Positions 54,085 through 62,044 of a stretch of 64,000 nt of DNA are shown here, one piece after another (the stretch's first letter is position 1; every line of letters starts with the position of its first letter). This DNA comes from Marinilabiliales bacterium (GTDB lineage: Bacteria; Bacteroidota; Bacteroidia; Bacteroidales; ML635J-15): positions 1 through 64,000 of the forward strand of contig PKTB01000012.1 in the NCBI GenBank assembly GCA_002869385.1, in the 5' to 3' direction. Position numbers and translations under genes: made by a program. The notes below the pieces were generated by a model. That model ran no database searches, was not told where the DNA came from, and saw only the letters and a program-made list of their open reading frames with translations.

Positions 54085-55282
54085 CTTTTGTATAATTAAA
54101 ATTCTTGGTTAAATAGGTATTAATTTTAAATAATTCTAATGATTCTTCATACAAATACAGCAGTTCTATGCACAAAATTAGTGCCAAGATAATCGGGATT
54201 GCATCTATTTTTAGGGCATAATTGCTGAATATCAAGAAAGTAGACCATAAAACCAACACAATCAGAATAAATTGAATAGGTTTTGATAAAATATCAAACA
54301 ATTTTGCTCCATTTACATAATAATATACTAACCACATTAAAAACAGTTGTGTAATAATAAAGGCTATAAGTAGATTTGCCAAATATGGGAACCTGTCAAT
54401 ATATTTTTCAGCTAAAATCATGCTTAAAATATGAGCATGAATCTCTATCCCCTTTGCATCTGCATACCCGTAATCAGAACGTTTTAAAGGTGTAAAATGA
54501 GAATCAATTGTATCAGCCGGTGCACCAGAAAACATTCTAACATACCCCATTAATACAATTTTATCCTCAATTATTTTTAAACTCTCATTTGTATCGTTTA
54601 TTTCTTCATAATCAAAGATTATAAAAGGCATTCTACCTCCTCTATAATTAATCATTTCCACCTGATCTTTACGCTGAGCAAATTTTAAAAACAAATCTTC
54701 GTTATATTTACTTGCAATCTCAAGTGTGAAAGCATTTATTATCGTATCATTAAACCTGATGAACTTATCAAACTCTCTAACAGTTTTCGGATCTGCTTGC
54801 ATTTCCAGATGTCCGACAGGTTTATCGCCAAAAAATGGATCAGATTTAATTATACCTGTTGGCTCGCCCTTTTCGTCATAAATACCAAAACCTCCCAGAA
54901 CAATATTGTCGCCACTGTTGAGTGCCTGCTGTAGCATAAAATCATCCATTCCCCGCCTTTCAGCAAAAACGACATCAATTCCAATCACTTTTGGATGATA
55001 CATTTGAAGTATGTTAATTTGCTCAGCAATCTCTCTACGATTCAAATCACCAATATTTACAATAAAAATATTTGTATCTGTCGGCATATCATCATCCATA
55101 AACTCCGAATAATACAAATCGGTATAATCAAAGTTATCAAAGAATTCATCAAAAGGGTTAAACAAATCAACAGAATCTATAAATACCCATAAAAATACTA
55201 AAGTTAAAAATGTGAAAATATTTATAACTAAGGCATCTAAAAATATTCCGAGTATACCATGTAATTTCCGCTTGTTCGCCAA
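54008..55282 (-). CDS. CHASE2-domain membrane protein
   Basis: 424 residues. One N-terminal helix (NIFTFLTLVFLWVFI) is followed by an extracytoplasmic CHASE2 domain from about 60 to 300: IFIVNIGDLNRREIAEQIN, KVIGIDVVFAERRGMDDFML, HAHILSMIL. Three closing helices follow (LLIAFIITQLFLMWLVYYYV; FILIVLVLWSTFLIFSNYAL; IPIILALILCIELLYLYEES). There is no kinase, cyclase or other effector domain, so it can only be a sensor or structural partner, presumably acting with the FecR-like protein it overlaps. A TATATTTG box (55307-55314, minus) lies upstream. Confidence 0.82.
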   Translation of the reverse strand: MANKRKLHGILGIFLDALVINIFTFLTLVFLWVFIDSVDLFNPFDEFFDNFDYTDLYYSEFMDDDMPTDTNIFIVNIGDLNRREIAEQINILQMYHPKVIGIDVVFAERRGMDDFMLQQALNSGDNIVLGGFGIYDEKGEPTGIIKSDPFFGDKPVGHLEMQADPKTVREFDKFIRFNDTIINAFTLEIASKYNEDLFLKFAQRKDQVEMINYRGGRMPFIIFDYEEINDTNESLKIIEDKIVLMGYVRMFSGAPADTIDSHFTPLKRSDYGYADAKGIEIHAHILSMILAEKYIDRFPYLANLLIAFIITQLFLMWLVYYYVNGAKLFDILSKPIQFILIVLVLWSTFLIFSNYALKIDAIPIILALILCIELLYLYEESLELFKINTYLTKNFNYTKDERVKVFRSIIRFEFLKPKHKRSNK

Positions 55283-55593
55283 TTTCTTATAAGTTTAATG
55301 TTTATACAAATATATATATAATATTCAAATAACTACTGCTACTCAAGCATAATAATTCCACATCTCAGATACTTAAATCTTATACTAATCACTGCAATAT
55401 AAGGACTCACAATACTTTTTTTTTCAAAATACAAGTTCCGTTTCACATGCTTTTGATTAATAATAAAACTTAATAAAATACAGTAAACTGTCATTTGGCA
55501 TAAATTTTGATACAAAAATCATTGTTATAAAACACAGTTCTATAAAAATGATTTAGCATTAAAATCATTAAAAAAACTAAAATAACAACAACC
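55283..55593. other. Divergent intergenic region
   Basis: Between the CHASE2 gene and the GLUG-repeat gene. Only a TATATTTG box for the minus-strand gene (55307-55314) is recognisable; no full promoter for the plus-strand gene was found. Confidence 0.4.
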
Positions 55594-57168
55594 ATGAAAA
55601 ATTTATACATTACAGCTATTGTCGTTCTAATCTCTTTTCAGCTATCAGCTCAATTTCATGCTGGATCGGGAACAGAATTAGACCCTTATCAGGTATCTAC
55701 TCAAAGTCAATTAAGCGAAGTTAGAAATTATTTGGATTCTTATTTTATTCAAATAAATGATATTAATTTATCCTCTTACGATCATGATGGTGATGGAAAA
55801 GGTTGGCTACCAATTGGTGGTGCAGGAAGCACCGACATGTTCACTGGCAATTATGATGGACAAAGTTATGTAATAACAAATCTGACAATCAATCGCCCCA
55901 ATACAGATGATATAGGATTATTTGGATTAATAGGAGAAGAAGGCAATACTAAAACTATTTCAGTAACTAATCTTGGACTAAAAAATGTTTCTATTAATGG
56001 TGGTGATGGCGTTGGTAGTCTTGCAGGTGGTATAATCTCAAACAAAGACACTAAGATAGAATTTTGTTATGCATCAAATGGTGATGTAATTGCTGATGGA
56101 CAACTCGGTGGACTAATTGGTTATGTTAAAAGTTACGAAGAACTTGCAAGCACAGCTGAAAAGCCTGTTGTTACAAAATCATTTTCATTTGTAAATATTG
56201 AATGGTCAATAATTAATAGTGGTGATCATTTCGGAGGTTTAATAGGAAGCACATATGCTGCAATAGTTACAGACTGTTATTCCAGAAGTGATATTACTAT
56301 AGATAACTCAGCGGGTACTGTAGCTTCGCTATCAAACATTGGAGGATTAATCGGAAGTGCAAGTAATAAAACTGAGATAACAAATTGCTATGCTACAGGT
56401 TCAATTACAACTCTAGGAGCATCTAGTATTAGTCATGTTGGAGGTTTAATAGGTTCAAAAGAAGGTAATGTTACTGTAACTGATTCATACTGGGATATAG
56501 AAACAACAGGTCAAACTACCAGTGATGGTGGAACCGGAAAAACAACTGCTGAAATGAAACAAGCAAGCACCTATTCAAGCTATGACTTTGTCAACACTTG
56601 GGGAATTGACGGTGACAAAAACGATGGTTATCCATTTCTTATTGGCGACAAATGGGATGTTTTACCTGTAGAATTAGTTTCCTTCTCAGCTGAATTATAT
56701 GACGAAGATGTTGAGTTAGAATGGTCAACTGCATCAGAAATAAACAACGATTATTTCACAATTGAAAGAAGTACAAATGGGATTGATTTCACTGTAATTG
56801 AAACAATAAATGGTGCAGGAAATAGCTCTGAAAGACTTTCATATTATTATACAGACTCAAATCCTAAATCAGGAATAAATTATTATAGATTGAAACAAAC
56901 AGATTTTGATGGAAAATATGAATATTTTGAAATGGTCAGTATAGAATGCGATACAAAAGATAATAATATTGATGTCTATCCAAATCCAAGTAACGGAATA
57001 TTTACCGTTTCAACTAATTCTGACAATGACGAATCTTATAGTATTTATGATAACAGTGGAAGAGTAGTCACAAATGGAACATTAAGTTCATTCGCCAACA
57101 ATATAGATATTTCAGATTTGCCAAAAGGTGTTTACTTCTTGAAAATAGGTGATGACAATGATTTTTAA
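55594..57168 (+). CDS. T9SS cargo protein with GLUG-type repeats
   Basis: 524 residues. Signal peptide KNLYITAIVVLISFQLSAQF. Residues about 25-345 contain GLUG-like beta-helix repeats (GLFGLIGEEGNTK, GGLIGYVKSYEEL, HFGGLIGSTY, VGGLIGSKEGN), as in Bacteroidota adhesins. Then LPVELVSFSAELYDED, EWSTASEINNDYFTIERS and the sorting domain IDVYPNPSNGIFTVSTNSDN ... LPKGVYFLKIGDD. It ends at TAA 57166-57168, but the codons after it (NTTRIVSRGVKQ) are the expected last strand of a sorting domain, so the stop replaces a residue and the frame continues to 57510. Exported to the surface by T9SS. Confidence 0.82.
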   Translation: MKNLYITAIVVLISFQLSAQFHAGSGTELDPYQVSTQSQLSEVRNYLDSYFIQINDINLSSYDHDGDGKGWLPIGGAGSTDMFTGNYDGQSYVITNLTINRPNTDDIGLFGLIGEEGNTKTISVTNLGLKNVSINGGDGVGSLAGGIISNKDTKIEFCYASNGDVIADGQLGGLIGYVKSYEELASTAEKPVVTKSFSFVNIEWSIINSGDHFGGLIGSTYAAIVTDCYSRSDITIDNSAGTVASLSNIGGLIGSASNKTEITNCYATGSITTLGASSISHVGGLIGSKEGNVTVTDSYWDIETTGQTTSDGGTGKTTAEMKQASTYSSYDFVNTWGIDGDKNDGYPFLIGDKWDVLPVELVSFSAELYDEDVELEWSTASEINNDYFTIERSTNGIDFTVIETINGAGNSSERLSYYYTDSNPKSGINYYRLKQTDFDGKYEYFEMVSIECDTKDNNIDVYPNPSNGIFTVSTNSDNDESYSIYDNSGRVVTNGTLSSFANNIDISDLPKGVYFLKIGDDNDF

Positions 57169-57510
57169 AATACAACAAGAATAGTATCAAGAGGCGTAAA
57201 ACAATATATTATCCCTCCTGATGACATATTTGTTGACAAACCATTACTTTCAGAAGGTAGTTGTGTTGTTCAGTTTGATAATATGACTGGATACTATATT
57301 GATGTTTGGGTTGACAAAGCATACATGGGCAGATTAAATCCATGGGAAAATACAGAATTAATTCTTCCTGAAGGATATACTGATGTATACTGTCGAACAT
57401 TGGATGAAACCTATCAGTGGGGATCAGCCAGTAATTTTAATGAGCAATACCAGTTAAAGCTTGAAACAGAAGATATTGATGGAACTGAATCAACAGAAAG
57501 CAACTTTTAA
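57169..57510 (+). pseudogene. In-frame continuation after the sorting domain of the GLUG protein
   Basis: 113 residues: NTTRIVSRGVKQYIIPPDDI, then VQFDNMTGYYIDVWVDKAYM, GRLNPWENTELILPEGY and an acidic end. The middle (TGYYIDVWVDKAYMGRL) looks like a small beta-sandwich found in other Bacteroidota secreted proteins. No start codon precedes it except ATG 57283 inside the domain. Either the protein has an unusual extra domain after its sorting signal, or this is a second gene that lost its start. Coding character is convincing. Confidence 0.5.
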
Positions 57511-57679
57511 ATTTACTAGTTCGAATAATCTACAAATAAACCTTTAGCTATGCTGAGCTCCCTTCGGTCTGTTCTTTGACTAGAACCTTAGGTCGTACTC
57601 ACTTTAAATAGTAATTGTAGAAAAAGCTCTATACAAACAAATATCCAATGAATTATCGTAAATATATGAGCGTTAGCCT

Positions 57680-57889
57680 GATCAGGTAGCCGGCCGCTCT
57701 AGCGGTGAACACAAAATAAATAGAATTGTGGTAAGCCGACATGTCGTTTATAAGAAAGCATATCAAATGATTAGTATTATATAATTGTGAGGCTTTTTAT
57801 ATCGTTGTTTAAAACAATGTGCTTTCTTATACCAGGTTACCATACAATTCTTTATTTTGTGTGAGGCGGGTTGAAGGCATTACCTGATC
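57680..57889 (+). repeat. Long imperfect inverted repeat (structured RNA or MITE candidate)
   Basis: The outer arms GATCAGGTA (57680-57688) and TACCTGATC (57881-57889) pair perfectly. Further matched blocks are CACAAAATAAA with TTTATTTTGTG (57710-57720, 57851-57861), GAATTGT with ACAATTC (57723-57729, 57844-57850), GGTAAGCC with GGTTACC (57730-57737, 57835-57841), and TATAAGAAAGCA with TGCTTTCTTATA (57749-57760, 57820-57831). Together they make one long rod of about 80 bp per arm with internal loops and a terminal loop of about 59 nt. The order of pairing is consistent throughout, so it is not chance. Confidence 0.65.
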
Positions 57890-57901
57890 TTGATTCTTTG
57901 T

Positions 57902-57925
57902 AACTTTCTCATCAAGGAGAAAGTT
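57902..57925 (+). terminator. Hairpin after the long inverted repeat
   Basis: AACTTTCTC-ATCAAGG-AGAAAGTT type stem of 9 bp; no strong T-run follows, so terminator function is uncertain. Confidence 0.3.
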
Positions 57926-58135
57926 TAGAAGTTAAGTTTAAAAAGTTATGAAACATACTTGTTTAAAGCTTGTCATTAAGTCTGGAAATTTTTCCCAGCA
58001 CTGTGATTACATCTTGTGGTTTCTCAATCTGTAGGGTATAAAATTAATTATGTAAATACTTAGGCATGTTAAAAGATAATTACTATTTTTATGGTCTGTA
58101 ACAGCAATCAACATAAACTATCAAACCTATTCAAT

Positions 58136-59191
58136 ATGAAAACAATATTTACATTTTTAGCTGCAATATGCCTAACTTCTTTTTCTTTTGCACAAATTAC
58201 AATCGAAGAAACTGACCTTATGATGCCAGGCGATACTTTTTTAATTCATGTTGATTTGAGTCCCGAAGTAATCATTGACATTGCAAATACAGGTTCTTAC
58301 CTAAGCTGGGATTTTACCGGTCTAAACAATGACGAATCAAATTATGCGTGTTATGCGCCTAATGATGAACTTGAATTTCAGGGAGAATTTCCATTGTCCG
58401 AATTTCATACTTATGGTCCTGGTTATATATATGCAGGACCAGGAGGTGGTTCGCCGCTTGATAACTGGGGATATATGATGTTTTACACAGATGCATCAGG
58501 ATTATTTGTTGAAGGCTTTTATTCCGATTATGGAATGGGATACCGTAGTACTTTTAACACACCTGCAGAATTGCTTATGTTTACTCCTGCAGACTTTAAC
58601 GATATAGAATCAAACGACACATATTGGGAAGTTATAGTTAACGAAAATGCAATAGATTACGACACCTTATATCGTCGTGATGTCGATAAAACTTTAGAAG
58701 CTGATGCCTGGGGATCTATTATGACAGATTATGGAAACTTTGATGTGCTCAGAATTCATGAAACTGGAATAAGCGTCGATTCCCTTTTTGCCTATATGGG
58801 TGCTATAACATATTTCTCTACAGAGGTTGCACGCGATACTATTAATAAATATTACTTCTGTGCAAAAGAAGTCAAACACCCTGTAATAACTGTCCATTGC
58901 GATTATTATGATAATATCGAAAGAATTGACTTTTTAATGGGCGCTATCTATTCATGTAATCAAATACCTAAATTTGATAATCATCAATTATATCCCAACC
59001 CATGTAAAGATTTTGTAATTCTCAATAATTACAAAGGAAAAGTTGAAATATATAATTCTCTAGGTCAAATTGTCAAATCAATTGAAGATATTCCGTCAAT
59101 TTATAAGTTATATATGCACGACCTACATACAGGAGTTTATTACTTAAAAGAAGAGAGTTCAGCTTGTACAAGACTTTTTATATCTAAATAA
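58136..59191 (+). CDS. T9SS cargo protein, unknown body
   Basis: The ORF opens at 58091, but MKTIFTFLAAICLTSFSFAQ at 58136 is the signal peptide. Mature residues up to about 275 have no recognised domain (GTTYxSWDFTGLNN-like start: NTGSYLSWDFTGLNNDESN, a common opening in Bacteroidota secreted proteins). The C-terminal sorting domain is clear: HQLYPNPCKDFVILNNYKGK ... LHTGVYYLKEES ... TRLFISK. About 351 residues, single gene. Surface-exposed or released; function unknown. Confidence 0.78.
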   Translation: MKTIFTFLAAICLTSFSFAQITIEETDLMMPGDTFLIHVDLSPEVIIDIANTGSYLSWDFTGLNNDESNYACYAPNDELEFQGEFPLSEFHTYGPGYIYAGPGGGSPLDNWGYMMFYTDASGLFVEGFYSDYGMGYRSTFNTPAELLMFTPADFNDIESNDTYWEVIVNENAIDYDTLYRRDVDKTLEADAWGSIMTDYGNFDVLRIHETGISVDSLFAYMGAITYFSTEVARDTINKYYFCAKEVKHPVITVHCDYYDNIERIDFLMGAIYSCNQIPKFDNHQLYPNPCKDFVILNNYKGKVEIYNSLGQIVKSIEDIPSIYKLYMHDLHTGVYYLKEESSACTRLFISK

Positions 59192-59380
59192 GCTCTAGAT
59201 ACTATAATATAAGTATCTTAATACTTATATTTTTACACCTATAATAAAGCTTTTGTATAAAATCATACTAAACACATAATAAAACTCTCTTATTTACAGG
59301 TATTTATGGCAACTTTTTAAAACTGTTACCGTATATATTATCTAGAGTTTAATTTTAGTCCTAAATCTATTAAGTAAATC

Positions 59381-60613
59381 ATGAGGAGAGTCATACTATT
59401 TACTGCAGCAATATTATTGGGGTCATCAAGCCTGATTTATGCACAAAAAAAGGGAACAGAAGCAACAAATACTCAATCAAATGAAGTCAAAAAGACTAAT
59501 TTAACATTAGAGAAGATTGAAAACATTGTTATTGAGGAAAATGTTTCAGAAACCCCTAACATTGAGCCGGAGATTATAAACACTACTCCACCCGACACAA
59601 TACAATCCGAAGAGCAGGTACAAACTTATCTTAAAGGATATGAATTCACATTTGTCGGTGGAGATGATTATTATTTACCTCGAAACGGCACTAAGGCTGG
59701 ACCGGTTAACGACCATATTTGCGACGCAATTGTATTAGACCTTGATAGTACATGTTTATCATTACAACAAACCAATGATCACTCTGATAAGGACTTTTTT
59801 GGTGGTTGTATTCCTAATGGAGTTACTTCTATTTTCTATGAATTTACCGTAGCAGATGATATGGATATGTTCTCGATCACTATGGACAACTTTTTAGAAC
59901 CTTATGGTGTTCAACTTTATTTCATGCTTTTAACAGGCCCTTGTACTAGCCCGACAATCTTATCAGTTGATTGTACATATACCCCATATAATGTAGGAGA
60001 ATCATACACCCACAACTTCTATAACCTTACTCCAGGAACAACATATTACATTATGATCGGAACTCAACCAGGTGAAGGAAACTGGATTAATGGATTCGAC
60101 ATGTGTTTTGAAGATAACATTGCACCTCCATTAATTACAGGCCCTGAACAAGACTGTTATGGTGCTATACCTGTCTGTGACTCTGTATATAATCAAGAAA
60201 ATTCATATACCGGAATTGGTGATATTGACGATTTAATTGACGGAACAACTTGTCTTGAAGGTGGAGAGTCCAACTCTGTTTGGTACGTATTTACACCACA
60301 AACTTCTGGAGATTGTGCATTTGAAATAGATACTGAAATGGATTATGACTGGGCCTTGTACGATTTGGATGATATTGGTGGTTGTGCAAATATTCCAGGA
60401 GCTACTCCCGTACTATGTAACTACTCAGGAACTAATGGAATAACAGGAACAACATTGCATGTTAATGCAACAATACCTCGTAGCGAGGCACATGATGGAA
60501 ATCCATTAATGTCAGGCATACCTGTAACTGCAGGAAATTCATATGCTCTACTTATTAATAATTACACCGCTGATGCAAACGGATATTCTTTGATCTTCGA
60601 TGTAACAGCATGA
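59381..60613 (+). CDS. Secreted PPC-like / Ig-like repeat protein, N-terminal part
   Basis: 410 residues before TGA 60611-60613. Signal peptide RRVILFTAAILLGSSSLIYA, then a Thr/Glu-rich linker to about 80, then two PPC-like modules: NDHICDAIVLDLDSTCLSLQ with GVTSIFYEFTVADDMDMFSI, and AIPVCDSVYNQENSYTGIG with SNSVWYVFTPQTSGDCAFEI ... AGNSYALLINNYTADANGYS. It breaks at the end of the second module: D-V-T-A-stop-T-A-D-V-A-D-N-P-P, in frame with the next 460 codons. GGA to TGA (Gly) is the simplest cause. Similar modules head the giant protein at 38.7-44.5 kb. Confidence 0.78.
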   Translation: MRRVILFTAAILLGSSSLIYAQKKGTEATNTQSNEVKKTNLTLEKIENIVIEENVSETPNIEPEIINTTPPDTIQSEEQVQTYLKGYEFTFVGGDDYYLPRNGTKAGPVNDHICDAIVLDLDSTCLSLQQTNDHSDKDFFGGCIPNGVTSIFYEFTVADDMDMFSITMDNFLEPYGVQLYFMLLTGPCTSPTILSVDCTYTPYNVGESYTHNFYNLTPGTTYYIMIGTQPGEGNWINGFDMCFEDNIAPPLITGPEQDCYGAIPVCDSVYNQENSYTGIGDIDDLIDGTTCLEGGESNSVWYVFTPQTSGDCAFEIDTEMDYDWALYDLDDIGGCANIPGATPVLCNYSGTNGITGTTLHVNATIPRSEAHDGNPLMSGIPVTAGNSYALLINNYTADANGYSLIFDVTA

Positions 60614-61993
60614 ACAGCAGATGTTGCCGATAATCCTCCTACTACAGGAGCATTCCCATCAATGAGTTCTGCTTCTGCATCATGTACCACAGATGCTATC
60701 GAAGTTACTATGAGCGAACATATAGAGTGTATTAGTATCTCTCAAGGGGGGTTCACTTTAACAAATACATCAACAAGTACTGATTTTACATCTGCCATGA
60801 CTGCTTTTTATGGTGGAAACTGTGATGATTCAGAACTTACAACTACATTAATTATTGACCATGATGGTTCATTAACAACAGGATCTTATGAATTAGAAGT
60901 TGTAAATCCAAATACTATAACAGATAAATGTGGAAATCTAATTCAGGTTGGAGGTACTGTAACATTTAATTATCTGGCTGATTTAACATTAACTGTAAGT
61001 GACCCCAGCATTTGTGGTGGTGAAGTTATTAGCCTGGATGCTGATGGTGCTGACGGAACTCCTTCTGTTACAACTTATACTTTAAATCCTGGAGGTGCAA
61101 CAAACACAACAGATGGGATTTTTACAGGATTAACACCACAAATCACAACAATTTATACTGTTTCTGCTACCTACGGAGGTTGTACCAGAACAGCTCAGGA
61201 CACTGTTGAAGTTGAAGGTAATATTATTGTAAGTATTGACCCAGCAGGTAAAACAGTTTGTGATTTTACTTCACCAGTAACTTTAACTGCATCCACTTCT
61301 ATTAATGGAACGACCTGTGGTTCATGCTCATATACTTGGTCAACAACTGAAACAACATCTAGTATTGATGTAAGTGCAGAAGGAACATATACAGTTTCAT
61401 CAGTAACACCCGGTGGTTGTGCAAGTTTTAATACAGCATCAAGTACTATAGTTTTAGCTGGTGGTGGAACCGGAGGAGGCTCTTGTGATGTTATTTATGT
61501 TTCTCCTTCTGGTGGTGGAGACGGCTACACAAAAGATGCTCCTACAACTCTAGATGATGCAGTTGAAAAAGCTCTTTGTACAAATACTGTAATTAAAATG
61601 ATGGTTGGTGTATATAACTTATCTAACTTCCAGTATGTACCTAGTTATATTACAATCGAAGGTGGGTACGACTCTGATTTCTTAACAAAAAGCAGTGATA
61701 TGAGCGGTGGTTCAAATTCAACTACTATTCGTCGTTCCAGTTCATACGATATTGATTACAGAGATGATCCTGATACAGAATACACCACACACTGCTCTGC
61801 ATTTAGAGTAGATAATGGTGCTGAACTATTTAGAATTCAAAATTTAAGAATAGAAATGCCGTGTTCAACAAATGTTGCAGGTCATGCGGCAAGCTCTGGT
61901 TTAATTAACTATGGCATTAAGCTAGGTTCGAGTTGTACAGATTATAATATTGTTAGAATATATATTGATGCAGGCGTTGGTGCCGCACCATAA
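60614..61993 (+). CDS. Continuation of the PPC/Ig-like protein, with beta-helix domain
   Basis: Same frame as the previous entry; first internal ATG at 60662. It reads ASASCTTDAIEVTMSEHIEC (Ig-like), two further Ig-like modules (LTVSDPSICGGEVISLDADG; ITASTSINGTTCGSCSYTWS-like), then DVIYVSPSGGGDGYTKDAPT and VGVYNLSNFQYVPSYITIEG, the start of a right-handed beta-helix (DUF1565/pectate-lyase-like) domain. It ends abruptly at TAA 61991-61993 after GVGAAP, with no sorting domain. A natural end or a further truncation are both possible; the next gene starts 52 bp downstream. Confidence 0.7.
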   Translation, partial: TADVADNPPTTGAFPSMSSASASCTTDAIEVTMSEHIECISISQGGFTLTNTSTSTDFTSAMTAFYGGNCDDSELTTTLIIDHDGSLTTGSYELEVVNPNTITDKCGNLIQVGGTVTFNYLADLTLTVSDPSICGGEVISLDADGADGTPSVTTYTLNPGGATNTTDGIFTGLTPQITTIYTVSATYGGCTRTAQDTVEVEGNIIVSIDPAGKTVCDFTSPVTLTASTSINGTTCGSCSYTWSTTETTSSIDVSAEGTYTVSSVTPGGCASFNTASSTIVLAGGGTGGGSCDVIYVSPSGGGDGYTKDAPTTLDDAVEKALCTNTVIKMMVGVYNLSNFQYVPSYITIEGGYDSDFLTKSSDMSGGSNSTTIRRSSSYDIDYRDDPDTEYTTHCSAFRVDNGAELFRIQNLRIEMPCSTNVAGHAASSGLINYGIKLGSSCTDYNIVRIYIDAGVGAAP

Positions 61994-62044
61994 ACACCAA
62001 TTTTGAGAGAGAATAATAAGATACAAAAATTTATTTTTTTAATT

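Larger units (their letters stand above)
57511..58135. other. Gene-free interval with long inverted repeat
   Basis: Contains the imperfect palindrome at 57680-57889 and a 9-bp hairpin (AACTTTCTC/GAGAAAGTT, 57902-57925). No ORF; no promoter box identified for the next gene. Confidence 0.5.

Noticed and set aside
57661..57900. Integron attC site or CRISPR-like repeat
   Set aside because: GTTAGCC near 57672 resembles a core site, but the partner RYYYAAC/GTTRRRY boxes are not at the arm ends and there is no repeat-spacer series.
136..61993. Alternative genetic code (stop reassigned to an amino acid)
   Set aside because: TAA, TAG and TGA all occur inside genes, and TAA and TGA also end intact genes at expected lengths; no single reassignment explains the set.
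61994..62044. Read-through from the beta-helix protein into the next gene
   Set aside because: The frames agree, but the 50 bases between are AT-rich non-coding in character and the next gene has its own ATG and signal peptide.
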